46,419 nt of DNA from Microcaldota archaeon (GCA_021850625.1 JAJZLJ010000032.1:1-46419), one strand, 5' to 3'. Positions 30,485-40,532 are shown, counted from the first letter of the stretch. A program made the numbers and translations. Notes: generated by a model from the letters alone, not told the origin.

Positions 30485-31123
30485 TCATTTTGAGGTTTTG
30501 AACAGTTCAAGCTGATTGGAGAATCCTTCAAGCCTAAAAAGTATAGTGTCCTTTGAGTTTTCTATATCTAATATTATACTTTCAGGAGGTTTTATAGTAA
30601 GTATATACGCCCTATCTGAAGAAAAAATCCACGAACCAAGCGTATGATCATGATACTTGCCAGAAATATCTCCGACGTACTTAGATTTTGAAAGCAATTT
30701 GCCTATAAGAAGTTCTATAGAAGGATCATATTTTTCTATTATTATACTCTCCCTGTTGTTTTCGGTGACCTCTAGAGAGTATGGTTTTATAAAAGGTACA
30801 TCAAGCAGTGTTGCTTTTTCGGTTATAACACTTGACATTTTAGCAAAATTTACACTTGAGCTTTCAAGTTCTTTATCAAGCTTTTCTTTATCTGAACTAA
30901 ATGCAAGAAACACAGAAGAAAAATACTCTTCTACAGCTTCTTTTGCTTTTTTTAACGATTCATTAGCTGAAGGTTTCGACGCATAGGTAGTTGGATTTAA
31001 AAGCAGATTACGCAATTTAAAGCTTGAGTCTTTAAGTATAGTTTTGTCTATTCCTTCAATAAAACTATCTGTAAGATCATCCCAATCCTGTTTTGTTTCC
31101 TTCGCTTGATCATTTGCTGCCAA
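30485..31123 (-). CDS. Hypothetical protein
   Basis: Long ORF, 212 aa, in line with minus-strand neighbours; no family recognised. Confidence 0.6.
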   Translation of the reverse strand: MAANDQAKETKQDWDDLTDSFIEGIDKTILKDSSFKLRNLLLNPTTYASKPSANESLKKAKEAVEEYFSSVFLAFSSDKEKLDKELESSSVNFAKMSSVITEKATLLDVPFIKPYSLEVTENNRESIIIEKYDPSIELLIGKLLSKSKYVGDISGKYHDHTLGSWIFSSDRAYILTIKPPESIILDIENSKDTILFRLEGFSNQLELFKTSK

Positions 31124-31252
31124 TAAAACACCTATAGTATAATAAAGGACAGAAAGATATTTTAGCCTTCTTAATTCTCAAATCTTTAATTAAGCATAAC
31201 TCAACAGTTTTTGCATAGAAAGATATTTTACTTTAAGGCTTTAAATAATATT

Positions 31253-32194
31253 ATGGATGGAGTAGAAGGTTTTGACAAAAAAACAATAGATTTGGCTTAT
31301 AAATATCCATTTTCCAATGAAGCAAAAGAGATAATTAAAAACGTTAGGCAGGAAATAGACCAAAAAATGATAGGATATGGAGTAGTTAGACTTCAAAAAG
31401 CACTAAATAATGAAAAGGCCGACATAGACCAAAGCTTGACCGATAATATAAAAATCATTCATATTTCTAGTTATGTTTATGCAAGAATGCTTGCGAGCGC
31501 ATTAAAGGATACAACAGTTATAAAGAATTTTGCTAAGTACGAATCAAAAAGATCTGTTAACGCACTTATAAATGATAGTGAGGAAAGCATATTTTTAATT
31601 TCAGGAGAGATTGGAACAGAGATTAAAAAGGTAGGTGATGAGTTCAAGATTTACTTTACAAAGTTCCTTTTAAATAAACCAAAGGATCAGGAGTTTTTAT
31701 TAACTAAACAAAATATTGATTTAGGTTATGTTTACTTATCTAAAGAAAAAATATCTAAATTTTTAGGCAGTAGAATAGAGAAGGAGATTCTGAAAAATTT
31801 GCCAATACCTAAAAGTGAACTTCCAGAAGAGATAATACAGAACGCTAAAAAAATAAAGATTCCAGTATCTGAAGTGAAGTTTAAATCGTCTAATTTAAAA
31901 CAGTATGAATGGATAGACAAACTTCTTTCACACCCAATAGCAGATGTAAGACATAGGACGGTAAATCTTATTCTTGCACCTTATCTTGCTAATATACTAG
32001 GGCTTGATGAAGAAAATGCAGTTAAAATAATTAATAAATACATAGACAAATGTAAAGAGATAAATCCTGACACAAATGTAAATGAGACATATATAAGGTA
32101 TCAAGTAAGATACTCAAAAGCTAAAGGAATGAAACCATTATCTAGAGAAAGGGCAAAGGAATTGCTTGATGATCCAGTAATTTTTGAAAGATGA
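31253..32194 (+). CDS. priL: DNA primase large-subunit-like protein lacking Fe-S cysteines
   Basis: ISSYVYARMLASAL..FAKYESKRSVNALI and LLTKQNIDLGYVYLSKEKISKFL match PriL N-domain pattern; C-terminus HPIADVRHRTVNLILAPYLANILGL; one Cys in whole protein; alternative TTG start 31211. Confidence 0.75.
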   Translation: MDGVEGFDKKTIDLAYKYPFSNEAKEIIKNVRQEIDQKMIGYGVVRLQKALNNEKADIDQSLTDNIKIIHISSYVYARMLASALKDTTVIKNFAKYESKRSVNALINDSEESIFLISGEIGTEIKKVGDEFKIYFTKFLLNKPKDQEFLLTKQNIDLGYVYLSKEKISKFLGSRIEKEILKNLPIPKSELPEEIIQNAKKIKIPVSEVKFKSSNLKQYEWIDKLLSHPIADVRHRTVNLILAPYLANILGLDEENAVKIINKYIDKCKEINPDTNVNETYIRYQVRYSKAKGMKPLSRERAKELLDDPVIFER

Positions 32195-32198
32195 TTTT

Positions 32199-32330
32199 AT
32201 GAAAGTTCAACTTTGCCATATTTGTGGAAAAATAGCTGAAAAGGTATGTGTCTTGTGTGGAAAGCCTTTCTGCGAAAAAGATTCCGGAGGCAAAGGAATA
32301 TGTAGTTCATGTGCTTTGGGTAGGCACTGA
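32199..32330 (+). CDS. Zinc-finger miniprotein (43 aa)
   Basis: Not in track; MKVQLCHICGKIAEKVCVLCGKPFCEKDSGGKGICSSCALGRH; four CxxC-type pairs; overlaps convergent CDS by 24 nt. Confidence 0.65.
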   Translation: MKVQLCHICGKIAEKVCVLCGKPFCEKDSGGKGICSSCALGRH

Positions 32331-32600
32331 AGATGAAGGGTCAATAAAGTCCTGCATAGTAGTACCTTCAGGGAATGCAACCGCATTTTGAGCGGCTACA
32401 GGCAAGCCTACCTCATTGGCAACACGTGTTAGCTCAGATACATCTATCATCCTATTTGTAAAAAGTTCTTTGTATTGCACATTTCCAGATCTTACCTCCT
32501 TCACATCAAAAGTAATCTGCTGATACATACCGCTCCTAAGAATTCGCAGTTTTACCGAGCCACGTTGAATAATGCCCTTAGCCAGATTTGAAAGTTCCAC
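32307..32600 (-). CDS. Conserved-looking hypothetical protein (97 aa)
   Basis: MELSNLAKGIIQRGSVKLRILRSGMYQQITFDVKEVRSG; good coding composition. Confidence 0.6.
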   Translation of the reverse strand: MELSNLAKGIIQRGSVKLRILRSGMYQQITFDVKEVRSGNVQYKELFTNRMIDVSELTRVANEVGLPVAAQNAVAFPEGTTMQDFIDPSSSVPTQST

Positions 32601-32657
32601 GTTATCGTAAACATATTAAAAAAGAGAGTATTTAATACTAAGCATTTCAATAACTTC

Positions 32658-32771
32658 ATGGAAAAAAATTGTGACTGCATGTGCGCGGAATGTGGCAGAG
32701 GAGATAAGGTATTGAAAGGTTGTAGGTGCAAACATAAGTGTTGCTCTGCAACTTTTAAGATTAAAAAATAG
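32658..32771 (+). CDS. Cys-rich metallothionein-like miniprotein (37 aa)
   Basis: Not in track; MEKNCDCMCAECGRGDKVLKGCRCKHKCCSATFKIKK; 8 Cys in 37 residues. Confidence 0.55.
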   Translation: MEKNCDCMCAECGRGDKVLKGCRCKHKCCSATFKIKK

Positions 32772-32865
32772 TAAAGACAAGCAAGTACATAGACAATAAA
32801 GATTGGGTAAAGTTTTCAATACTTTAAAAAGATAGCAATATTAAGTTATTCTTCCACTTATATTC

Positions 32866-33243
32866 ATGCTTTCAGAGTATATAACGATCATAATATTCAT
32901 TGCTTTTTCAATATTTGTACCTATGTCGTTAGTAATAACCTCAATGCTATTAGGCATTAAAAAGCAACAAAATAAGGTATCTGAATTAAATTTTGAAAGT
33001 GCAGAAGAAAGCATTGGATCGCATGTATCGATCATGGCAGAGTATTTCCATTACTTCACTGGTTTTCTTGCTTTTGAGGTAGTTGCAGCGTTGATACTTG
33101 CCTGGGCGTATGTTGCAAGAAGCGTGCAGTTGATAGATAATTTGTATTTTATAGGAATAGTTATTTTATGCATGGTATTTGAGGCATTTGTAATTATTTT
33201 GGCCCTTAAACGCTTTTGGAGAGTAGGTGAGTATTATGAGTGA
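32866..33243 (+). CDS. nuoA: Complex I subunit NuoA
   Basis: Three-TM protein with NuoA-like FxxxFLxFEVxxxLILAWA; directly upstream of nuoB. Confidence 0.85.
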   Translation: MLSEYITIIIFIAFSIFVPMSLVITSMLLGIKKQQNKVSELNFESAEESIGSHVSIMAEYFHYFTGFLAFEVVAALILAWAYVARSVQLIDNLYFIGIVILCMVFEAFVIILALKRFWRVGEYYE

Positions 33244-33793
33244 GGAAGTAATAAAAGAGAATGCAAGAAAAGAGATGGACGCGTTAGTGGCAAACTCGCT
33301 AAGCGGTAAAAAAATAAAACCTAATGTAGCTTTTGGAAAGCTTTCTGATTTGGCCAAAGTCATGTCAAAAGGAATGATTGAGTGGTCAAGAGTTAATTCG
33401 TTGTGGCCATTGCAGTTCGGTCTTGCATGCTGTGCTATGGAGCTGATGGACTTTGGCTCTTCCAGAGTAGATGCTGAAAGAAAAGGTTTTCTGCTTTTCA
33501 GAGCAACTCCAAGGCAAGCAGATGTTATGCTGGTTGCAGGATGGGTCACTAAATCAATGGTTCCAGAGATAAAAAGATTGTATGAACAGATGTCACGTCC
33601 CAGATATGTAATTGCGTTTGGAGAGTGCGCAACATGCGGTGGTCCATGGTGGGAAAGTTACAATATAGTAAAAGGCATAGACCAAGTACTTCCAGTTGAT
33701 GTTTATGTTGCAGGATGCCCTCCAAGGCCAGAGAATCTTTTCTCTGCGTTAATTAAACTGCAGAAAAAAATAGGTGGAGAAATTGAATATTGA
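33227..33793 (+). CDS. nuoB: Complex I subunit NuoB
   Basis: FGLACCAMELM, GECATCGGPWW, VAGCPPRPENL. Confidence 0.95.
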   Translation: MSIMSEEVIKENARKEMDALVANSLSGKKIKPNVAFGKLSDLAKVMSKGMIEWSRVNSLWPLQFGLACCAMELMDFGSSRVDAERKGFLLFRATPRQADVMLVAGWVTKSMVPEIKRLYEQMSRPRYVIAFGECATCGGPWWESYNIVKGIDQVLPVDVYVAGCPPRPENLFSALIKLQKKIGGEIEY

Positions 33794-34148
33794 AAGAGCA
33801 GCGCTTTTACCTACGATTGAAAAGATGAAACAGAGTGGTTTTGATTACTTGGTCAAAATAACCGCGGTAGATTATATTAAAAAAATAAATGTGATTTATA
33901 TACTTAGATCCCTTGAACAAAACAAAGATGAGATTCTTGAGGTTGAGATAGACCCCACTGATGCATGGATAGAGAGTATAATGAAATTTTATCTAGGAGC
34001 TGATTGGTATGAACGTGAGCTGCAGGAGATGTTTGGAGTGAAGATTAAGGGAAGAGTAGCAAAACGATTGCTTTTAGAGAAATGGGATGGAAAAGGCTTC
34101 CCGTTAAGAAAGAATTTTGTCTGGAATAAATCATATGATAAGGAATAA
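33774..34148 (+). CDS. nuoC: Complex I subunit NuoC
   Basis: WYERELQEMFGVKIKG ... WDGKGFPLRKNF. Confidence 0.9.
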   Translation: MEKLNIERAALLPTIEKMKQSGFDYLVKITAVDYIKKINVIYILRSLEQNKDEILEVEIDPTDAWIESIMKFYLGADWYERELQEMFGVKIKGRVAKRLLLEKWDGKGFPLRKNFVWNKSYDKE

Positions 34149-34150
34149 TT

Positions 34151-35251
34151 ATGGCATTGACTAGAATAAACATAGGACCTGTGCACCCAAGCACACATGG
34201 GGTTGCAAGACTTGTGGTGGATCTTGATGGAGATACAATAGTTAAGATAGAGCCACATATAGGATATCTCCACAGAGGAGTTGAAAAGCTAGTTGAGACA
34301 AGAATGTATATGCAAAGTCCTCCATATATGGAAAAAATAGATTATGTTGCTCCTATGGCAATGGATGAACTTTATGTTGCAACCGTTGAAAAAGCATTAG
34401 GCATTGATGTAAGTGAAAAGGCAGGATATGCTAGGATGATACTTCTTGAGCTGCAGAGAATAGCTAGCCACTTATTTTGGATAGGAAGCGTAACTAATGA
34501 CCTTGGACAGTCATTTACTGGCTTTATGTGGGGCTTTAGAGACAGGGATATAATTCTTAGACTTTTAGAGGATGCAACAGGACAGAGAATGTTCTATGTA
34601 AACATGAGACTTGGCGGAATAACAAGAGAGTTTCCAAAAGACTTTGAAGAGAACACAATAAAAACTCTCGCATACTTAGAAAAAAGAATGAAGGAGTATG
34701 AAAATTTTATAGAGAAAAATCCAATATTTATACAAAGAATGAAGGGAGTTGGGGTCTTAAGTATAGATGATGCAATAAATCTAGGAGTCACAGGACATGT
34801 TTTAAGAGCTTGTGGGGTCAAGTATGATGTTAGAAAAAACAATCCTTATTACAATTATGAAACCTTAAACTTTCATCCTAAAATATTGAGTGATGGAGAT
34901 AATTTATCAAGATATAGAGTAAGAATAATGGAGATAGAGGAAAGTATTAGAATAATACGTGATTCTTTTTATAAATTGCAGAGTGCGCATGGAAATATGG
35001 TAGGCATGCCAGTTAAGTTGGTTTCACCTAAACCGGTAAATAAGATAGCAATGGTAAGCAGAGAGGCTCCAAGAGGCGAAGCTATGATGTATCTGGTCTG
35101 TGATGATCAAAAGCCATACAGGCTTTCTATAAGATCACCTACATTCATAAATCTTGCAGCCTTGAATCATATTGCAAAAGGGCATAGGCTAGCTGATTTA
35201 TTTTCAATCTTTGCAACGCTGGATATGGTGATGGCAGATGTTGATAGATAA
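34151..35251 (+). CDS. nuoD: Complex I subunit NuoD
   Basis: GPVHPSTHGVARLVVDLDGDTIV, IGYLHRGVEKL; C-terminal LDMVMADVDR. Confidence 0.95.
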   Translation: MALTRINIGPVHPSTHGVARLVVDLDGDTIVKIEPHIGYLHRGVEKLVETRMYMQSPPYMEKIDYVAPMAMDELYVATVEKALGIDVSEKAGYARMILLELQRIASHLFWIGSVTNDLGQSFTGFMWGFRDRDIILRLLEDATGQRMFYVNMRLGGITREFPKDFEENTIKTLAYLEKRMKEYENFIEKNPIFIQRMKGVGVLSIDDAINLGVTGHVLRACGVKYDVRKNNPYYNYETLNFHPKILSDGDNLSRYRVRIMEIEESIRIIRDSFYKLQSAHGNMVGMPVKLVSPKPVNKIAMVSREAPRGEAMMYLVCDDQKPYRLSIRSPTFINLAALNHIAKGHRLADLFSIFATLDMVMADVDR

Positions 35252-36242
35252 CTTAACAGGATACTTTTATTCAGGACTAAACTCTCCTAACATACTTGTA
35301 AGTATACTTTTTGTTATAATATACGCAATAATAATTTCAATATTAATGTCGGTTTTTGCATATGTCTTTGGTTGGGTTGAAAGAAAAATGATTGCAAAGA
35401 CACAGTACAGGCATGGACCGACATATGTTGGAAAGTATGGAATATTTCAAAATCTTGCTGATTTTATAAAGCTTCTTTCTAAAGAGAAGATGGTGCCTGG
35501 AAATGCAGATAGATTTTTACTTAATGTAGCACCAGTATTGTTGGTTAGCATAACTGTTTTCATTATATTTTTAATACCGTTTTCACCTTACTTGCAAGCA
35601 AGCAACTTAGGGCTAGGGCTACTGGTAATATTTGTGTTTCTTGGCTTTACTCCTCTACTGCTTTTCGTTGCAGGATACTCTAGTGGTGGAAAGTTTGCAG
35701 AGCTTGGCGCCCAGAGATCGGTGCTTATGTTAATAAGTTACGAAATTCCAATGATAATAGTTGTTGCTACAGTTGGATTTGCTGCTGGCTCTTACAACTT
35801 AAACAGCATAATAAGAATGCAGAGCACCTTGCCTTATGCTATTCTTATGCCAATAGGATTAATAATATTCTTTATAGCTATGCTAGCAGAACTAGAGAGA
35901 CCTCCTTTCGATTTAAGAGAGGCAGATTCTGAATTAATAGCAGGATGGCTAACCGATATAAGTGCACCATATTATGCCCTTGCACTAATGCTTGATTATA
36001 CAAGAATGTTCATGGGATCACTTATAATAGCAATCCTTTTCTTTGCAGGCTGGAGTGGTCCGATTCTTCCAGGAATATTTTGGTTGATAATAAAAGCGTT
36101 TATAATCTCAGTATTTATTATTATAGTAAGGGTTACTGTAGTAAGGATGAGAATAGACAAGATATTGAAGTTAGGATGGATGTATCTTCTTCCACTATCA
36201 TTAATAAACCTTTTATTAACATTAATAATTGTAATATTATAA
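35238..36242 (+). CDS. nuoH: Complex I subunit NuoH
   Basis: ERKMIAKTQYRHGPTYVGKYGIFQNLADFIKLLSKE; ELERPPFDLREADSELIAGW. Confidence 0.95.
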   Translation: MLIDNLTGYFYSGLNSPNILVSILFVIIYAIIISILMSVFAYVFGWVERKMIAKTQYRHGPTYVGKYGIFQNLADFIKLLSKEKMVPGNADRFLLNVAPVLLVSITVFIIFLIPFSPYLQASNLGLGLLVIFVFLGFTPLLLFVAGYSSGGKFAELGAQRSVLMLISYEIPMIIVVATVGFAAGSYNLNSIIRMQSTLPYAILMPIGLIIFFIAMLAELERPPFDLREADSELIAGWLTDISAPYYALALMLDYTRMFMGSLIIAILFFAGWSGPILPGIFWLIIKAFIISVFIIIVRVTVVRMRIDKILKLGWMYLLPLSLINLLLTLIIVIL

Positions 36243-36243
36243 G

Positions 36244-36615
36244 ATGATTTACTTGATAAAACCGATTATAGAAACTATAAAGGTTCTTGGAAGGGAAAGA
36301 TTTACCACTCAGTTCCCAGAAGAGAGGGAGTCTTTACCTGACAGCTACAGATCAATGTTTAAACTTGATATTGAAACGTGTATTAGCTGTTCAGCATGCG
36401 CAAGAATCTGTCCAAACAACACAATTACAATGGTAGGAATAATTACTGAAAAAGGCAACAAAGTCATGCCTGAGATAGGAATAGAAAGATGCCTGTTCTG
36501 TGCTTTGTGTGCGGAGGTATGCCCGCCCAAATGCCTTACCCTCACAAAAAATTATGAGGTTCTTGAGGCATATGATAAAAGAAAATTTATAAAAAGACCC
36601 GAGGAGCTTGAGTAG
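36244..36615 (+). CDS. nuoI: Complex I subunit NuoI
   Basis: CISCSACARICP and CLFCALCAEVCPPKCL. Confidence 0.92.
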   Translation: MIYLIKPIIETIKVLGRERFTTQFPEERESLPDSYRSMFKLDIETCISCSACARICPNNTITMVGIITEKGNKVMPEIGIERCLFCALCAEVCPPKCLTLTKNYEVLEAYDKRKFIKRPEELE

Positions 36616-36620
36616 AGTAT

Positions 36621-37097
36621 ATGTATAGCGTTGAGTTGTTTAGTATTGTTTCTGTCGTTATGATAATCTCAGGCATAAGCATATTCTATCAAAAAAGCAT
36701 AATGCGTGCAGTTATTGCATTGAGTATATCGTTTATTGCAAGTTCATTGATATTCTTTATTTTAAATCAACAGTTTATTGCTTTACTGCAACTTTTTGTT
36801 TTTGTAGGAGGAATGTCAACATACCTAATAGTCGCAGTGTCTTCGGAATATAAAAAAATAAATAAAATTGATTTTATAAAAATAGGAGTTGCTGCAATTA
36901 TAATATCTATGAGTTTTTCTTTGTTATTTACAGTCATAAACTTTAACACATCAAATACTGCTCCAGGAATGAGCGTATACTTTGCTACTGCGTTTGAAGA
37001 GTATTATCCAGTGTTAGTAGCCGCAGTTATAATGCTGTTCCTTGCTGCCATAGGGAGCGTTATAGTTATAAGAAAATTTGTAACCTTGGTTTCATGA
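36621..37097 (+). CDS. nuoJ: Complex I subunit NuoJ
   Basis: Five-TM; QLFVFVGGMSTYLIVAV; position between nuoI and nuoK. Confidence 0.88.
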   Translation: MYSVELFSIVSVVMIISGISIFYQKSIMRAVIALSISFIASSLIFFILNQQFIALLQLFVFVGGMSTYLIVAVSSEYKKINKIDFIKIGVAAIIISMSFSLLFTVINFNTSNTAPGMSVYFATAFEEYYPVLVAAVIMLFLAAIGSVIVIRKFVTLVS

Positions 37098-37402
37098 TAC
37101 CTTTACTTTATATAATAGGCATTTGCGCTGCTATGGTGAGCATAGGGATTGCAGCTGTAATAATTGAAAAAAACTTTATAACAATAATGCTTGCAGTTGA
37201 ACTCATTTTTATGGCAAGTACTATAGCGTTTGTAGGTTTTTATTCGTATAGCTCTGCACCTGGACCTTGGGCATTCATAGGAATATTTTCAGTGTGGTCA
37301 GTAGCAGCAGTAGAGATAATCTCACTTATAGCGATATATGTCTATATGAAAGCGCGTGGTTTTAATTTTGATATAGGCATCCTTACAAAATTCAAGTGGT
37401 AA
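37094..37402 (+). CDS. nuoK: Complex I subunit NuoK
   Basis: AVELIFMAS and VWSVAAVEIISLIAIYVYM with conserved Glu pair. Confidence 0.9.
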   Translation: MIPLLYIIGICAAMVSIGIAAVIIEKNFITIMLAVELIFMASTIAFVGFYSYSSAPGPWAFIGIFSVWSVAAVEIISLIAIYVYMKARGFNFDIGILTKFKW

Positions 37403-37403
37403 A

Positions 37404-39164
37404 ATGCAAGCATTACTTTTATTATTGCCCCTGTTGCTTTCAATAATAGCAATGAGTTTTGTAAGAAAAGAATTTGTAAAGTACATAGCTCTAATAGCAA
37501 GTGTGATAAGCCTTGTATTGCTTATAATAGTAAACAATGGCAGCTACTTTATTACATTATTAAGTTTGGGCGGATATACATTGCAGATAGCTACAAATAT
37601 TGCGGCCTTAAATCTTCTTTTGTTAAGTATAGTTTTGATCATAGCACCTTTGGTGATTTTTTACTCGTTTGGATATATGAACATAAGAAGTGAGCAGAGG
37701 AGATTTTATATCGAGATAGTTGCATTTGAAGCTGCAATGCTGCTTTTTGCGATGAGCTACAGTTTCATAACAATGTTCATAGCTTGGGAGTTTCTCAGCT
37801 TAACTAGTTATTTACTCATAGGGTTTTGGTACAACAATGAAGTAGCGAATATTGCTGCAAGAAAAGCAATAACTACAGTTTTTATAGGAGATATCTGCAT
37901 ACTTGCCGCAATGGCAATTATGCTTGCTATATCAGGATCACTTAACTTTACAACAGTTTTCACATCGTTACAAAATGCACCAAGTGCAGAGCTACTTGTA
38001 GCTATTTTGCTAGGTATAGCAATATTTACTAAATCTGCACAGTTCCCATTCAGCGAGTGGCTTCCAGATGCTATGGAAGGCCCTACACCAGTATCGGCAT
38101 TTCTTCACTCAAGTACCATGGTAAAAGCAGGTGTGTTTGCGCTTTTGATATTGTCCCCAATATTCATACAAACCAACCTTAATACTATGATATTTTACTT
38201 TGCGTTGATAACAATAATTTTAGCCACACTGAATGCGTTGAAAGAAAAGCACATTAAAAAAGTAATCGCTTACTCAACAATACAAGAACTTGGCCTTATG
38301 GTGCTTGCAATTAGCGGTGGCGCGGTTGCGGCAGGAGTGTACTTCTTCTTTGCCCAAAGCTTCTATAAAGTTTTACTATTTTTTAGCTCAGGAGCTGTGA
38401 TGGAGGCTACTGAAAAAACAAGTTTAGATGAAACATCAGGATTAAAAACAAATAAACTTATTTACATAACAACATTGTTCGGAGTTCTCTCTTTAGCAGG
38501 ATTTATACCATTTGATGGTTTTTTTGCAAGCATGGGTTTAAGCTCTTCATTTTCAAGCAACCTGCTTGTCTATTTAGCATTGAACATTTTTGGAGTTCTT
38601 ACAAGCATTTATGCGTTTAGATGGTTCTTTCTAAATGGAAAGAAAAGCCCAGCAGCAGTAACTGTAAAGTATCTATCAATGCCAAAAAGTATAGTTATAA
38701 GCATGATAATAAGCGCAGTGTTAACATTGGTAGCCTCGCTTGTATTTTTCTACTTCGGAGTATTTGGCTTTAACTCTTTTCAGACATTAAGCATAACATC
38801 ACTTAACTACTTTGATGTTCTAATCGAGAGCATTCTTGCCGTAATAGGATTATTAATCGCATATGTCATATATAAAAAATCACTTAGAATAAGGTCATCA
38901 TATCTAATAAAACTTATTAATAATGGCATTCTAACAAACGAAGTATACCTTTATTTTGTCAAAGCAATTTATGAATTTGCAGAAGGTTTTTATATTTTTG
39001 AGGAAGGGCTTTCAAAGTTTCTCGATGGAGTCGGCTATATGTTTATCGATATTGGAAAGGAGGTACGTAAGGTCTCGGTAGGCAATGTAAATAGCTATGC
39101 CTTAATTCTTTCGGTAGGAATTATACTGCTTTTCGTGTTTGTGTATATGATTAATGTGGTTTAA
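37404..39164 (+). CDS. nuoL: Complex I subunit NuoL
   Basis: SAQFPFSEWLPDAMEGPTPVSAFLHSSTMVKAGVF. Confidence 0.95.
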   Translation: MQALLLLLPLLLSIIAMSFVRKEFVKYIALIASVISLVLLIIVNNGSYFITLLSLGGYTLQIATNIAALNLLLLSIVLIIAPLVIFYSFGYMNIRSEQRRFYIEIVAFEAAMLLFAMSYSFITMFIAWEFLSLTSYLLIGFWYNNEVANIAARKAITTVFIGDICILAAMAIMLAISGSLNFTTVFTSLQNAPSAELLVAILLGIAIFTKSAQFPFSEWLPDAMEGPTPVSAFLHSSTMVKAGVFALLILSPIFIQTNLNTMIFYFALITIILATLNALKEKHIKKVIAYSTIQELGLMVLAISGGAVAAGVYFFFAQSFYKVLLFFSSGAVMEATEKTSLDETSGLKTNKLIYITTLFGVLSLAGFIPFDGFFASMGLSSSFSSNLLVYLALNIFGVLTSIYAFRWFFLNGKKSPAAVTVKYLSMPKSIVISMIISAVLTLVASLVFFYFGVFGFNSFQTLSITSLNYFDVLIESILAVIGLLIAYVIYKKSLRIRSSYLIKLINNGILTNEVYLYFVKAIYEFAEGFYIFEEGLSKFLDGVGYMFIDIGKEVRKVSVGNVNSYALILSVGIILLFVFVYMINVV

Positions 39165-40532
39165 ATGTTTACATTTTATATTTTTGGAGTTTTGTGCGCC
39201 GCGCTGATATTCGGAGATCTTCTACTGAACATTTTTTCCAATAAAAGGGTGCAGGTAATATTTAATATTATACTTCTGTTCTTTATAGGAATAATAATAC
39301 TTTATGCTTATTATAATAATTCTTATTCGTCCATTTTAGGATTGTTCTCATTCAACCCATTCTCAGAGTTCTTTATACTCTTATTCACTGTTGGAGTAGC
39401 ATTGATAAACCTTCTTTACTTTTCATTTGCAGAAGATTACAGAGAGCTCTCTATGCTTCTTAGCTTTTCCCTTATTGGAATGTATATTGTTGCTCTATCA
39501 AACTCGTTGACTGGAATATTCATAGGACTTGAACTTATGAGCATACCTACTGTGTTTTCAATTCTTTTATCTAAAAAAAGCCTTGAAGCTGCAACAAAAC
39601 TTTTTATATTGGCTGCAATATCAATAGCCATATTCTCATTCGCTATGGCAATAACTTATGGAGGCTTGGGTACTTTATCTCTTATAAAGTCACAGTACTC
39701 AAATATTATGCTGGTAGCTTTTGTACTTTTTGTAGTATCGCTTGGATTTGAAGCCTCAATTTTTCCCTTCAATGTGCTTGTTCCGGATATATACGAAGGC
39801 TCTCCCGGATACATAACTGCTCTTTTAGGAGGAGTGAATAAAAAGGTAGGATTTGCTGCACTTATTCAAGTGCTTATACTTATTTTTATAGCTTATCACT
39901 CTGCCTTTATAGTAATAGCCATCTTATCGGTTTTCACAATGTTTTATGGAAATATAGGTGCATTGATGCAGAAAAATCTTAAGAGACTTATGGCTTACTC
40001 ATCAATTGCTCAAGCTGGTTATATATTGATAGGGATAGCTACTGCAAGTGTTTATGGAATGAGTGGCGCCCTGTTCCAAATCTTTGCGCACGTATTCATA
40101 TTCATAGGCCTTCTTGCTATAATTGCCACACTTGAAAGAAAAAATATGACAACGATAGATAGCATTGCAGGACTTAAAGATAAAAACCCGTTCATGGCCT
40201 TTGCTATGGTACTTTTTATGCTCTCTCTTGTAGGCCTGCCACTCACTACTGGCTTTGTAGGTAAGATACTTATCTTTTTAGGAGCCATCTATGCAGGCCT
40301 TGCAATTTTAGCTGTACTTGGAGTATTAAATAGCATGATATCGCTTTATTATTATTTGAAGATAATAACATCTATCTACTCAAAGGACACCTTGAAAAAG
40401 CATGTAAACGTAGATAAATATACGCTTTCAGTAGTTGTTATATGTTTAGCGGTAACGATCTTATTCGGAATATTTCCACAACCAATCCTTAACATGATAA
40501 ATAGCGCAGCAACATATCTTTTTAGTTTGTAA
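39165..40532 (+). CDS. nuoN: Complex I subunit NuoN
   Basis: FPFNVLVPDIYEGSPGYITALLGGVNKKVGFAAL. Confidence 0.88.
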   Translation: MFTFYIFGVLCAALIFGDLLLNIFSNKRVQVIFNIILLFFIGIIILYAYYNNSYSSILGLFSFNPFSEFFILLFTVGVALINLLYFSFAEDYRELSMLLSFSLIGMYIVALSNSLTGIFIGLELMSIPTVFSILLSKKSLEAATKLFILAAISIAIFSFAMAITYGGLGTLSLIKSQYSNIMLVAFVLFVVSLGFEASIFPFNVLVPDIYEGSPGYITALLGGVNKKVGFAALIQVLILIFIAYHSAFIVIAILSVFTMFYGNIGALMQKNLKRLMAYSSIAQAGYILIGIATASVYGMSGALFQIFAHVFIFIGLLAIIATLERKNMTTIDSIAGLKDKNPFMAFAMVLFMLSLVGLPLTTGFVGKILIFLGAIYAGLAILAVLGVLNSMISLYYYLKIITSIYSKDTLKKHVNVDKYTLSVVVICLAVTILFGIFPQPILNMINSAATYLFSL

